Source of the DNA: Burkholderiales bacterium
Lineage (GTDB): Bacteria; Pseudomonadota; Gammaproteobacteria; Burkholderiales; Burkholderiaceae
Direction of reading: 5' to 3'
Assembly (NCBI GenBank): GCA_903643055.1
Contig: CAHJWV010000368.1
Coordinates: 1 to 15,465, forward strand
DNA length: 15,465 nucleotides
Position numbers and translations under genes: made by a program. Shown piece by piece: positions 6,367-14,093 of the stretch (position 1 is the first letter of the stretch; each line of letters begins with the position of its first letter). Below the pieces are notes generated by a model, which had not been told where the DNA came from, did not search any database, and worked only from the letters and a program-made list of their open reading frames with translations.

Positions 6367-6581
6367 TTGTCCATCAGCAAAACCGTCAATGCGCTGGACA
6401 TGGCGATGACAAACCAGCACAGCACGAAGGTCAGGGTGTAGATGGCCTGGTGCGACCACGCGACAGAAGGGCCGGCAAACCAGCGCAGATCGGCCGGGTC
6501 GACCACCGCGAAGATCAGCACCTCCAGCACGCCGGCCATCAAAAACGCCGGCCACAGGATTTGCAGAGCTCGCGTCGTCAT
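6348..6581 (-). CDS. Small two-helix membrane protein, last gene of the cco operon
   Basis: A 77-aa protein that is not a known oxidase subunit. Two hydrophobic segments are visible, about residues 8-27 (around PAFLMAGVLEVLIFAVV) and 47-70 (around TFVLCWFVIAMSSALTVLL), joined by a short loop containing DPADLRW. Its ATG overlaps the ccoH stop (ATGA, 6578-6581), so translation is coupled to ccoH. A longer in-frame extension up to 6776 exists but runs over ccoH and is arginine-rich shadow sequence, so the ATG at 6581 is chosen. Similar small membrane proteins follow ccoH in related clusters as hypothetical proteins, and an assembly or accessory role for cbb3 is inferred only from position. Confidence 0.8.
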   Translation of the reverse strand: MTTRALQILWPAFLMAGVLEVLIFAVVDPADLRWFAGPSVAWSHQAIYTLTFVLCWFVIAMSSALTVLLMDKRAGPV

Positions 6582-6826
6582 GGCGTGCGCGGCGTGGCCG
6601 CGTGGTTGCGGGCCTTCAGTGCAGGTGCAAGAGAAGCCTCGCGCTCGGTTGCGGCCAGGCGCGGTTCCAGGATCACCGGATCGATGTGCGACCAGGCCAG
6701 CCAGGCGGTGACGGCACTGGCCAGCACCACGGTGGCAGGCCCTGCAATCACCAGCCAGACCATGCCGAAGCGCCACCAGGGCCTTGGCTCAGACGTCACG
6801 GAAACGTTCTTCGATGGAGAAGCCAT
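6578..6826 (-). CDS. ccoH: Short CcoH/FixH-type cbb3 assembly protein
   Basis: An 82-aa protein with one transmembrane helix (about residues 21-45) after a charged N-terminus containing PWWRFGMVWLVIAGP, followed by a short periplasmic tail starting HIDPVI. CcoH/FixH proteins are needed for stable assembly of the cbb3 complex and associate with CcoN through the membrane helix. This copy is much shorter than the roughly 150-170 aa alphaproteobacterial FixH and lacks most of the periplasmic domain, as is common in betaproteobacteria. The start is well supported by AGGAGG four bases upstream. It lies 25 bp after ccoG and overlaps the next gene by 4 bp. Assignment rests on position plus the N-terminal motif. 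Confidence 0.78.
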   Translation of the reverse strand: MASPSKNVSVTSEPRPWWRFGMVWLVIAGPATVVLASAVTAWLAWSHIDPVILEPRLAATEREASLAPALKARNHAATPRTP

Positions 6827-6851
6827 GGAGCCTCCTGGTTAGAAAACAGAT

Positions 6852-8309
6852 TCAGCGCGGAACGACGAAGGTCGAACGCTCCAGCACGTCGGCCGACTGG
6901 TCGGTGCCTTGCGCCAGCCGTTCAACGCGGAAATGCAAGGCATGCACGCCCGGCCCCAAGGCCTGCGCCGAGTCATGTGGAAGGTGCACGCTGATGGGCA
7001 ACCAGCGCGCCTGCGCCGGCCCTACATCGAATTCGCTGCGCGAAGCCAGGCTTGCATTGGCCAGGCCCTCGACCTGCACGCGATAGCGCTGCGCCGATTC
7101 GGTCGCGTTCATCAGCTGCAGGCGGTAAACGTTCTCGATGGCGCCTTCGTCCACCTGCCGGGCCAGTGCGCCGCGGTCACGCACGACATCAACGCGGAAG
7201 GGGCTGCGCATCGCGATGCTGGTGATGAAGGCCGTGACGATCAGCAGCAGCCCGGCCGAATAGATCAGCACACGAGGCCGCAGCACGCGCCGCAGCGACT
7301 GCGCCCGGCCCCAGCCATGGGCCAGGCCGTTCTGGGTGGCGAATCGGATCAGGCCCTTCGGATAGCTCATCTTGCCCATCACACCGTTGCACACATCGAC
7401 GCAGGCCGCACAGCCGATGCATTGGTACTGCAGGCCGTCGCGAATGTCGATGCCCGTCGGGCAGACCTGTACACACAGGCCGCAATCGATGCAGTCACCC
7501 AGGCCGAGCGCCTGAGGGTCGGCCTTGCGGCTGCGTGAGCCACGCGGATCGCCGCGTTGCGCGTCGTACGAGACGATCATCGTGTCGCGATCGAACATCG
7601 CGCTCTGGAAGCGCGCATACGGACACATGTACATGCAGACCTGCTCTCGCAGGTAGCCCGCGTTGCCGTAGGTGGCGAAGCCATAGAAAAGCATCCAGAA
7701 CGTCTCCCAGGGCCCCAAGCCGAACTGCAGCACCGCCGCACCGAGCTCGCGGATCGGCGTGAAGTAGCCGACGAAGGTGAACCCCGTCCACAGGCCGATC
7801 GACAGCCAGGCGAGTTGCTTGCCCGATTTGCGCAGCAGCTTGTTCATCGACCAGGCCGCGGCATCGAGCTTCATGCGGGCAGCACGGTCGCCTTCGGTAT
7901 GGCGCTCGACCCACAGGAACATCTCGGTATAGACCGTCTGTGGGCAGGCGAAGCCGCACCACAGGCGCCCGCCCACCGCGGTGAACAGGAACAGTGCATA
8001 GGCGCAGATCACCAGCAGCACCGTCAGATAGATGAAGTCCTGCGGGTGCAACACGAGGCCGAAGATGTAGAAGCGCCGCGATACCAGTTCAAACAGCACG
8101 GCCGGGCGTGCATGCCATGTCAGCCAGGGCAGCCCATAGAACACCAGCTGGGTGATCCAGACCATCGACCAGCGCCAGGCCGCGAACCAGCCGCTGACTG
8201 CACGCGGATAGACCTTGGCCTGCTTCTCGTAAAGCCAGACGGTGTCGCCCTCTTTCGGCAGCGGCCGGATCGAGATCACGCGTGGGCGCGGCGAATTGGC
8301 GTGGACCAT
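6852..8309 (-). CDS. ccoG: cbb3 oxidase accessory protein CcoG (RdxA/FixG), polyferredoxin
   Basis: Membrane-bound iron-sulfur protein of 485 aa needed for cbb3 biogenesis; the family has been linked to copper(II) reduction before copper is inserted into CcoN. Transmembrane helices lie at roughly 42-62, 90-112, 166-184, 195-215 and 347-367. The NapH-like motif CGFACPQ (118-124) and MCPYARFQ (228-235) sit near the membrane. Two [4Fe-4S] motifs follow: C273-x2-C276-x2-C279-x3-C283-P and C297-x2-C300-x2-C303-x3-C307. The C-terminal 110 residues form the immunoglobulin-like FixG_C domain (around NVYRLQLMNATE). The gene starts 9 bp after the ccoP stop in the same operon, and the length is normal for the family. 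Confidence 0.97.
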   Translation of the reverse strand: MVHANSPRPRVISIRPLPKEGDTVWLYEKQAKVYPRAVSGWFAAWRWSMVWITQLVFYGLPWLTWHARPAVLFELVSRRFYIFGLVLHPQDFIYLTVLLVICAYALFLFTAVGGRLWCGFACPQTVYTEMFLWVERHTEGDRAARMKLDAAAWSMNKLLRKSGKQLAWLSIGLWTGFTFVGYFTPIRELGAAVLQFGLGPWETFWMLFYGFATYGNAGYLREQVCMYMCPYARFQSAMFDRDTMIVSYDAQRGDPRGSRSRKADPQALGLGDCIDCGLCVQVCPTGIDIRDGLQYQCIGCAACVDVCNGVMGKMSYPKGLIRFATQNGLAHGWGRAQSLRRVLRPRVLIYSAGLLLIVTAFITSIAMRSPFRVDVVRDRGALARQVDEGAIENVYRLQLMNATESAQRYRVQVEGLANASLASRSEFDVGPAQARWLPISVHLPHDSAQALGPGVHALHFRVERLAQGTDQSADVLERSTFVVPR

Positions 8310-8318
8310 GATCGCGCC

Positions 8319-9230
8319 TCAGTGCAGCGGCTCGGTGCCGTGAGACAAGCTCCAGACATAAGCCGCCAACAGGTGAATCTGCGCGCGTGACAGGCGTGCC
8401 TCGTGGGCGGGCATCACATTGGTCTTGCCGTTGTTGACGATGGCAACAATCGCCTCTTCACCCCAGCCATGCAGCCAGACCTTGTCGCTCAAGTTGGGGG
8501 CACCGAGCGCCGGGTTGCCCTTGCCGCCAGCGCCATGGCAACCGGCACAGACCATGAACTTCTCGCGCCCGAAATGCGCCTTGATGCTGTCGTTCGCGCT
8601 GCCCGACAGGCTCAACACATAGTGGGCGAGATTGCGCACATCTTCCGAGTTACCCACCGCTGCGGCCATCGGCGGCATCTGGCCGCGCCGGCCGTGGGTA
8701 ATGGTTTCCTCGATCACATCTGGCGTGCCGCCATAGATCCAATCGCTGTCGGTCAGATTGGGAAAGCCCTTGCTGCCTCGCGCATCCGAACCATGGCATG
8801 CCGCGCAGTTGTTGATGAAAAGCCGCTCGCCAATGCCCATGGCCGCGGGCGTGCGCGCCAGGGCCTCGGCCGGTTGCGCCGCGTATTGCGCATACAACAC
8901 CGAAAGCGCCTTCTGGGCTTCGGCTTCTTCGGCGCGGTATTCCTTTTCACTGGTCCACCCCAGTTGCCCTTCGCTGCTGCCCAGGCCGGGGTAAAGAAAC
9001 ACATAGGCCGCACCGGTGAACACGGTGATGACGAAGAGCAGCATCCACCAGCGCGGCAGCGGGTTGTTCAACTCGGTCAGGTCGTCGTCCCAGACGTGGC
9101 CGGTGCTGTTGTCGTCGGCCATCACCTTGCGCCGGCTCGCCACGACCAGCAAGACGAGACAGGCAAGCATCGATGCCAGCGAGGCGACAGTGATGAATGT
9201 CGACCAGCCGGAACTGAAGAAGTCGCTCAT
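8319..9230 (-). CDS. ccoP: cbb3 cytochrome oxidase subunit III, dihaem cytochrome c CcoP
   Basis: Passes electrons from periplasmic donors to CcoO. The 303-aa protein has two N-terminal membrane helices (about 10-31 and 61-80), the second as in long-type CcoP, then a periplasmic region with two cytochrome c domains. The haem c motifs are CAACH (C142, C145, H146) and CAGCH (C228, C231, H232). Likely axial methionines are M185 in QMPPM and M273 in NVMPAHE. The ATG overlaps the ccoQ stop by 4 bp (ATGA, 9227-9230), indicating translational coupling. Length and order are normal for the family. Confidence 0.97.
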   Translation of the reverse strand: MSDFFSSGWSTFITVASLASMLACLVLLVVASRRKVMADDNSTGHVWDDDLTELNNPLPRWWMLLFVITVFTGAAYVFLYPGLGSSEGQLGWTSEKEYRAEEAEAQKALSVLYAQYAAQPAEALARTPAAMGIGERLFINNCAACHGSDARGSKGFPNLTDSDWIYGGTPDVIEETITHGRRGQMPPMAAAVGNSEDVRNLAHYVLSLSGSANDSIKAHFGREKFMVCAGCHGAGGKGNPALGAPNLSDKVWLHGWGEEAIVAIVNNGKTNVMPAHEARLSRAQIHLLAAYVWSLSHGTEPLH

Positions 9231-9409
9231 GTCGATGCTCCGCGGCGGGAGGCATCGGGTACGGCGTCTTTTTCATCGCCGTCAAACGGAATCAGCGCAT
9301 CGGCTTCGAAGCGGTGGCGATTGCCGCGGGCGCAGGCCCACGCGACGATGCCGGCAAAGCCTGCGAACGACATCAGGGTGACAGCAATGCGGAGGTCGTT
9401 GACGTCCAT
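9227..9409 (-). CDS. ccoQ: cbb3 oxidase small subunit CcoQ
   Basis: A 60-aa single-helix protein (hydrophobic stretch about 8-27, around MSFAGFAGIVAWACA) with a charged tail, lying between ccoO and ccoP as CcoQ/FixQ always does. CcoQ stabilises the oxidase and its interaction with CcoP, and is not catalytic. It starts at ATG 9409, 17 bp after the ccoO stop, with GGA nearby, and its stop overlaps the ccoP ATG. A longer reading frame extends upstream to 9607, but that part is shadow sequence inside ccoO. Confidence 0.9.
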   Translation of the reverse strand: MDVNDLRIAVTLMSFAGFAGIVAWACARGNRHRFEADALIPFDGDEKDAVPDASRRGAST

Positions 9410-9426
9410 GGAGAAAGGTCCTCGTT

Positions 9427-10056
9427 TCACTTCAGGGCCGTGCCCATGACCTGCAGATAGGCCACCAGCGCGTCGAGTTCGGTCTGGCCTTGAACAGCGG
9501 CCGCAGCGGCTGCGATCTCGGTGTCGCTGTAAGGCACACCGACCCGGCGCAGCGCTGTCATGCGGGGCGCCATGTCCAGTGGGTCCAGCGCCTGCCGCTC
9601 CAGCCACGGGTAAGCCGGCATGTTGGATTCGGGCACGAGATCGCGCGGGTTGTTCAGGTGCAGGCGGTGCCAGTCATCGCTGTACTTGCCACCCACCCGC
9701 TGCAGGTCGGGCCCGGTGCGCTTGCTGCCCCACTGGAAAGGGTGGTCATAGACGAATTCACCGGCCGTCGAGTAATGGCCGTAGCGCAGCGTCTCGGCGC
9801 GGAAGGGCCGGATCATCTGCGAATGACAGTTGTAGCAACCTTCGCGCAGATAGACGTCTCGCCCCGCCAGCTGCAACGCGGTATACGGCTTGAGGCCTTC
9901 GACCGGCTGGGTCGCCGAGCGCTGAAAGAACAGCGGCACGATCTCGACGATGCCGCCGACCGCCACCACGAGCAGGATCAGCACGATCATCAAAAAGTTG
10001 TGGGTCTCGATCTTCTCGTGGCTGAAGGTCGGTATCGCGTCATGGGGTTTCGACAT
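9427..10056 (-). CDS. ccoO: cbb3 cytochrome oxidase subunit II, monohaem cytochrome c CcoO
   Basis: Membrane-anchored cytochrome c of 209 aa that passes electrons from CcoP to the CcoN haem b. An N-terminal helix (about 20-43) anchors the periplasmic domain. The haem-binding motif CYNCH has C74, C77 and H78, inside the conserved [15 protein letters not shown] region. The distal methionine is probably M146 in [25 protein letters not shown] (115-130) is also typical. The start is supported by AGGAG seven bases upstream in the 17-bp gap after ccoN. Length matches the family. Confidence 0.97.
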   Translation of the reverse strand: MSKPHDAIPTFSHEKIETHNFLMIVLILLVVAVGGIVEIVPLFFQRSATQPVEGLKPYTALQLAGRDVYLREGCYNCHSQMIRPFRAETLRYGHYSTAGEFVYDHPFQWGSKRTGPDLQRVGGKYSDDWHRLHLNNPRDLVPESNMPAYPWLERQALDPLDMAPRMTALRRVGVPYSDTEIAAAAAAVQGQTELDALVAYLQVMGTALK

Positions 10057-10073
10057 GGGGTTCTCCTGCCGGA

Positions 10074-11525
10074 TCAGGCGTGGGCCGCAAGCACGACGGT
10101 GGCTTCGGGCTGGGTGCTTTCAGACCTCATCGGCTGCATCGTCTTGATGACGTTCCAGGCCATGATCAACATGCCACCGAGGTAGAGCAGCCCGCCGACA
10201 AGGCGCACCACATAGAACGGATAAGTCGCCTTCACGGTCTCGACGAAGCTGTAGACCAAGGTGCCATCGGGGTGGACGGCACGCCACATCAAGCCCTGCA
10301 TCACGCCGGCAATCCACATCGCGGCGATGTAGAGGACGATGCCGACAGTGGCCACCCAGAAGTGCAGCTCGATCGCGGCGACGCTGTGCATGCGGGTGCG
10401 GCCGAACATCCGTGGAATCAAGTAATACAGCGAGCCCATCGAGATCAGGCCGACCCAGCCCAGCGCGCCGGCATGCACGTGGCCGATGGTCCAGTCGGTG
10501 TAGTGGCTCAGTGCGTTGATGGTCTTGATCGACATCATCGGCCCCTCGAACGTGGCCATGCCATAGAACGAAAGCGCCACGATCAGGAACTTCAGGATCG
10601 GGTCATCGCGCAGCTTGTGCCAGGCGCCCGACAAGGTCATCACGCCATTGATCATGCCGCCCCAGCTGGGCGCCAGCAGGATCAGCGAGAAGGCCATGCC
10701 CAGGCCCTGCACCCAGTCGGGCAAGGCTGTGTAGTGCAGGTGGTGCGGGCCGGCCCACATGTAGGTGAAGATCAGCGCCCAGAAGTGGACGATCGACAGC
10801 CGATAGCTGTAGACAGGCCGCTCGGCCTGCTTCGGGATGAAGTAATACATCATTCCGAGGAAGCCCGCAGTCAGGAAGAAGCCGACCGCGTTATGGCCGT
10901 ACCACCACTGCACCATCGCGTCCTGCACGCCGGCATAGGCCGAGTAGCTCTTCATGAAGCTGACCGGAATGGCCGCGCTGTTGACGATGTGCAGCAAGGC
11001 CACCGCCAGAATGAAGGCGCCGAAGAACCAGTTCGCCACATAGATGTGGCGCACGCGGCGAATGCCGATGGTGCCGAAGAACACCACGGCATAAGCCACC
11101 CACACCACAGCGATCAGGATGTCGATCGGCCATTCCAGCTCGGCGTATTCCTTGCCTTGCGTGTAGCCCATCGGCAGCGAGATGGCCGCAGCCACGATGA
11201 CGGCCTGCCAGCCCCAGAAGGTGAACATCGCCAGCTTCTCGGCAAACAGCGTCACCTGCCCCGTCCGCTGCACGACGTAATAGCTGCAGGCGAACAAGGC
11301 GCAGCCACCGAATGCAAAGATCACTGCGTTGGTGTGCAGCGGGCGCAGGCGGCCGTAGCTGAACCAGGGCACGCCAAAGTTGAGTTCGGGCCATGCGAGC
11401 TGGGCGGCAATGACCACCCCGACCAGCATGCCGACGACTCCCCACAGCACCGAGGCCAGAGCGAAATTCCGCACCACGCGGTCGCTGTAATTGAGCGGCG
11501 ATGTGATCGCCATCGAAGACTTCAT
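10074..11525 (-). CDS. ccoN: cbb3 cytochrome oxidase catalytic subunit I CcoN
   Basis: Catalytic haem-copper subunit that reduces oxygen to water at low oxygen and pumps protons. The 483-aa protein has about 12 membrane helices. All metal ligands expected from the P. stutzeri structure are present, with numbering shifted by four: haem b H64 and H351, haem b3 H349, CuB H211, H261 and H262, the cross-linked tyrosine Y255 in TYMWAGPHH, and E327 in FEGPMM. Start: ATG 11525 has AGGA (in GCAGGACGCACG) at a good distance; Met5 (11513) would restore exact P. stutzeri numbering but has no clear ribosome binding site. It heads the operon ccoN-O-Q-P-G-H and is driven by the anaerobox at 11586-11599. Confidence 0.98.
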   Translation of the reverse strand: MKSSMAITSPLNYSDRVVRNFALASVLWGVVGMLVGVVIAAQLAWPELNFGVPWFSYGRLRPLHTNAVIFAFGGCALFACSYYVVQRTGQVTLFAEKLAMFTFWGWQAVIVAAAISLPMGYTQGKEYAELEWPIDILIAVVWVAYAVVFFGTIGIRRVRHIYVANWFFGAFILAVALLHIVNSAAIPVSFMKSYSAYAGVQDAMVQWWYGHNAVGFFLTAGFLGMMYYFIPKQAERPVYSYRLSIVHFWALIFTYMWAGPHHLHYTALPDWVQGLGMAFSLILLAPSWGGMINGVMTLSGAWHKLRDDPILKFLIVALSFYGMATFEGPMMSIKTINALSHYTDWTIGHVHAGALGWVGLISMGSLYYLIPRMFGRTRMHSVAAIELHFWVATVGIVLYIAAMWIAGVMQGLMWRAVHPDGTLVYSFVETVKATYPFYVVRLVGGLLYLGGMLIMAWNVIKTMQPMRSESTQPEATVVLAAHA

Positions 11526-11550
11526 CGTGCGTCCTGCTGAGCTGATGCCA

Positions 11551-11563
11551 TGGCAGGATTGTT
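11551..11563 (-). promoter_or_regulatory. Predicted -10 and start of the ccoN promoter
   Basis: AACAAT at 11563-11558 (minus strand) matches TATAAT at four of six positions. It lies exactly at -12 to -7 if transcription starts at 11551, the position 41.5 bp from the anaerobox centre. The leader to the ccoN ATG would be 26 nt and contains a good Shine-Dalgarno. Confidence 0.6.
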
Positions 11564-11579
11564 CGCAAACCCGCTCAGC

Positions 11580-11762
11580 TCAGCCTTGATCGGGATCAAC
11601 TGGCGCAGCGGTGGTGCGCATCTTGTTCGCATCCTCCAGCACGCGCCACCCTTCACGCTCCAGGTCATCGAACTGGCCGGCGTCGACCGCCCACCCGAAA
11701 AGTCCGATCAGCGCCAGCACGAGCAGCACCGACAGCGGAACCAGCAGATAAAGGCTTTCCAT
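11580..11762 (-). CDS. ccoS: cbb3 maturation protein CcoS
   Basis: A 60-aa single-pass membrane protein with a hydrophobic N-terminal helix (about 3-26, LYLLVPLSVLLVLALIGLF) followed by WAVDAGQFDDLEREG, the signature of CcoS. In Rhodobacter, CcoS is needed to place haem and copper cofactors in the oxidase. It begins 9 bp after the ccoI stop, so ccoI and ccoS form one unit. Its C-terminal six codons also encode the ccoN anaerobox, which probably constrains this otherwise unconserved tail. Confidence 0.93.
   Translation of the reverse strand: MESLYLLVPLSVLLVLALIGLFGWAVDAGQFDDLEREGWRVLEDANKMRTTAAPVDPDQG
11586..11599 (-). promoter_or_regulatory. Perfect anaerobox of the ccoN promoter, inside the end of ccoS
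   Basis: TTGATCGGGATCAA is an exact TTGAT-N4-ATCAA palindrome. It shares 16 identical bases (11585-11600) with the hemN site. The operator is embedded in the last codons of ccoS, encoding Val-Asp-Pro-Asp-Gln-Gly before the stop. It would give an operon promoter for ccoNOQPGH independent of ccoIS. Confidence 0.88.
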
Positions 11763-11771
11763 GCGTGACCT

Positions 11772-13997
11772 TCAGCGTGACAACCGCAAGGCATTCAGCA
11801 CCACCAGCAGCGAACTGAGGGCCATGCCCGCACCGGCCGCCCACGGTGGCAGATGGCCGCTCAGCGCAAGCGGCACGCAAGCGGCGTTGTAGGCAGCGGC
11901 CCAGAGGATGTTCTGGCGCACCACCGCCATCGTGCGCAGCGCAAGTTCACGCGTGGCCGGCACCTCGGCCAATCGACTGCCAAGCACGATGAAGTCCGCA
12001 CGCTGCTGCGCCAGGGCGCTGCCATGAGACAACGCGAACGACACGTCGGCGCGGGCGAGCACCGGGCCGTCATTGGCACCGTCACCCACCATCAGCACGC
12101 GGTGCCCGCCGGCCTGCAAGGCGCTCAAGGTGGCGAGCTTGCCTTCGGGCGTCGCGTGGCTCAGCACCTGGGTGATGCCCAGCCGCTCGGCCACGGCCTG
12201 CACGCTGGCCACGCCATCGCCAGACAGCATGTGCACCGCCAGCCCTTGCGAACGCAGTCGCTGGACGGCCTGGATGCCATCGGCCCGCAGGTCTTCGTCG
12301 AACTCGAAGCTGACCGGCTCGTGCCAGGGCGCATCCATCAGCGCGAACGCGACCGAAGGCCGGCTGCTGCGCAAGGTCGCACCCACCCAGGCCGGCGCTC
12401 CCAGCCGCCAGCACCGGCCCTGTACATCGTTGGCTTCAATGCCTTGCCCCGGCACTTCGCGCACCGCGCTCCATGCGTCTTGCGATGCCGCAGGAAGTGA
12501 GCGCACCAGCGCACGAGACAAGGGGTGGTGCGACAGCGCGGCGAGCGAGGCCGCCTGGGCCAGCAAGCTGACGCGATCCGGTCCTTCCGGCGCATGGACT
12601 TGAGCCAGCAACAAGCGATCCTCGGTCAACGTGCCGGTCTTGTCGAAGCAAGCCGTATCGACCCAGGCCAGCGCCTCCAGCGCATCGAGGCGCTGCACCA
12701 GCACGCCACGCCGCGCCAGTGCGGCGGCTGCGCTGAGCAAGGCCGCAGGCGCCGCGAGCGACAAGGCACAAGGGCAGGTCACGATCAGCACCGACACGGC
12801 AACCCATATGCTGCGCGCCGGATCGATCTGGCTCCAGACGGCGGCTGCAACCATGGCCAGAACCAGCACACACCAGACGAACGGCCCAGCCCAACGATCG
12901 GCACTTTGCAGCATCGCCGGGCGCTGTGTCAGCGCGCGCTGCACCAGATCAACGATCTGCTGGTACCTCGTGCCTTCACCGACACAAGCCACGCGCATCA
13001 CGACCGGTGGGCCCACGTTCACTGTGCCTCCGACGACACCGTCGCCGCGGCCCTTGTCGACCGGCCTGGATTCGCCGGTCAGCAGCGCCTCATCGACCTG
13101 TGTGTGACCCGCGTCCAGCGAGCCATCACCCGGAAATGCCTGGCCATGCGCCACACGCACCCGATCCCCTGGTTTCAGGCTGGCGATAGCGACCGTTTCC
13201 ACAGTGCCGCCTTCCAGCAGGCGCTCGACCTGCTGCGGCAAACGCTGCAGCAAGGCATCGAGTGCACGCGTGCAGGCCGCACGCCCACGGGCCTCCAACC
13301 AGCGGCCCGCAAGCAGAAAGGTCACGAACATCGTCATCGAGTCGAGATAAGCCTCATGGCCCAGCAAGCCCGCCGGCTCGAAGGTCACCACGGTGCCGGC
13401 AATGAAGGTGATCACCAGTCCGAGTGCCACCGGAACGTCCATGCCGATGCGGCGCTGCCGCCACGCCCGCCAGGCGCCGCTGAAGAAAGGGCCGCACGAA
13501 AACAGCAGCACCGGCACGCTGAGTACCCAGGCCGCCCAGCGCAGCAGTGCCTCGATATCGGGCTCGATGTCGCCCGGCCGCGCCAGATAGATCGGCGCCG
13601 TCAACATCATCACCTGCATCATGCAGAAGCCGGCCACGAACAGGCGCCACAAGGCGCGGCGCGCCTCGCGCTCCACCACGATGTGCGCAGCTTCATGCTG
13701 TGCCAGCGTGGCGTGATAACCCGCCGCATCCACGGCAGCCGTCATCGTTGCCATATCGGTCCGGTTCGCAAGCCAAGCTACCCCGGCCCGCTGGCTTGCG
13801 GCATTCACTTCTGCACGCATGACGCCCGGCACGGCGAGCAATGCAGCTTCGATCACACCCGCACAGGCGGCGCAATACATGCCCTGCAAGGCCAGCACCG
13901 ATTCAGTCGGCGCAGCGCTCTGCCCTGCCGCGCCGGGCGCAGCCGGATTCGCAGAAGAAGAACGTGGCATCGACAACTCGGCCAGCGGGGCACTCAT
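11772..13997 (-). CDS. ccoI: Copper-transporting P1B-type ATPase CcoI (FixI)
   Basis: Inner-membrane ATPase delivering copper for the CuB centre of CcoN. Numbering is from the GTG three codons upstream. A single heavy-metal-associated domain has GMYCAACAG (C45, C48). The eight-helix core contains TGES (310-313), the CPC motif (411-413), DKTGT with phosphorylated D455, SHHPLS (492-497) and GDGAND (641-646), all standard. The extra N-terminal cysteine-rich domain found in many FixI proteins (PF12156 type) is absent; a 35-residue Ser/Ala/Pro-rich stretch takes its place. Start: ATG 13997 is preferred; GTG 14006 is in frame, but the predicted -10 (TAGAGT, 14010-14005) reaches to within two bases of it. 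Neither has a Shine-Dalgarno, and a leaderless transcript is likely. ccoS follows after 9 bp. Confidence 0.96.
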   Translation of the reverse strand: MSAPLAELSMPRSSSANPAAPGAAGQSAAPTESVLALQGMYCAACAGVIEAALLAVPGVMRAEVNAASQRAGVAWLANRTDMATMTAAVDAAGYHATLAQHEAAHIVVEREARRALWRLFVAGFCMMQVMMLTAPIYLARPGDIEPDIEALLRWAAWVLSVPVLLFSCGPFFSGAWRAWRQRRIGMDVPVALGLVITFIAGTVVTFEPAGLLGHEAYLDSMTMFVTFLLAGRWLEARGRAACTRALDALLQRLPQQVERLLEGGTVETVAIASLKPGDRVRVAHGQAFPGDGSLDAGHTQVDEALLTGESRPVDKGRGDGVVGGTVNVGPPVVMRVACVGEGTRYQQIVDLVQRALTQRPAMLQSADRWAGPFVWCVLVLAMVAAAVWSQIDPARSIWVAVSVLIVTCPCALSLAAPAALLSAAAALARRGVLVQRLDALEALAWVDTACFDKTGTLTEDRLLLAQVHAPEGPDRVSLLAQAASLAALSHHPLSRALVRSLPAASQDAWSAVREVPGQGIEANDVQGRCWRLGAPAWVGATLRSSRPSVAFALMDAPWHEPVSFEFDEDLRADGIQAVQRLRSQGLAVHMLSGDGVASVQAVAERLGITQVLSHATPEGKLATLSALQAGGHRVLMVGDGANDGPVLARADVSFALSHGSALAQQRADFIVLGSRLAEVPATRELALRTMAVVRQNILWAAAYNAACVPLALSGHLPPWAAGAGMALSSLLVVLNALRLSR

Positions 13998-14004
13998 CAG
14001 CGGC

Positions 14005-14046
14005 ACTCTACGCAGCCGGCACGCTGCCGGGCATGATCCAGATCAA
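14005..14046 (-). promoter_or_regulatory. Anaerobox and -10 of the ccoI promoter
   Basis: On the minus strand the box (14046-14033) reads TTGATCTGGATCAT, one mismatch at the last base of TTGAT-N4-ATCAA. Its centre (14039.5) predicts a start at 13998. TAGAGT at 14010-14005 then lies exactly at -12 to -7 and matches TATAAT at four of six bases. The ccoI ATG at 13997 is the second transcribed base. Read toward the plus-strand transporter gene, no -10 is seen at the matching position. Confidence 0.72.
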
Positions 14047-14093
14047 GGGGCGCTTGCGGTATCGCCGTGGATCGCTCGCTCCAATGCGCCGTC

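Noticed and set aside
8403..9449. 348-codon plus-strand frame opposite ccoP/ccoQ
   Set aside because: Antisense to a protein with two CxxCH motifs; no domain of its own.
10080..11540. 486-codon plus-strand frame opposite ccoN
   Set aside because: Antisense to ccoN, with shadow composition and no motif or ribosome binding site.
12525..14036. 503-codon plus-strand frame opposite ccoI
   Set aside because: Antisense to a P-type ATPase with all motifs intact; Arg/His/Gln-rich shadow.
14033..14046. The ccoI anaerobox also controlling the ZntB-like gene
   Set aside because: At the class II position on the plus strand no -10 hexamer is seen (GGATCG), and zinc/magnesium transport gives no reason for oxygen control.
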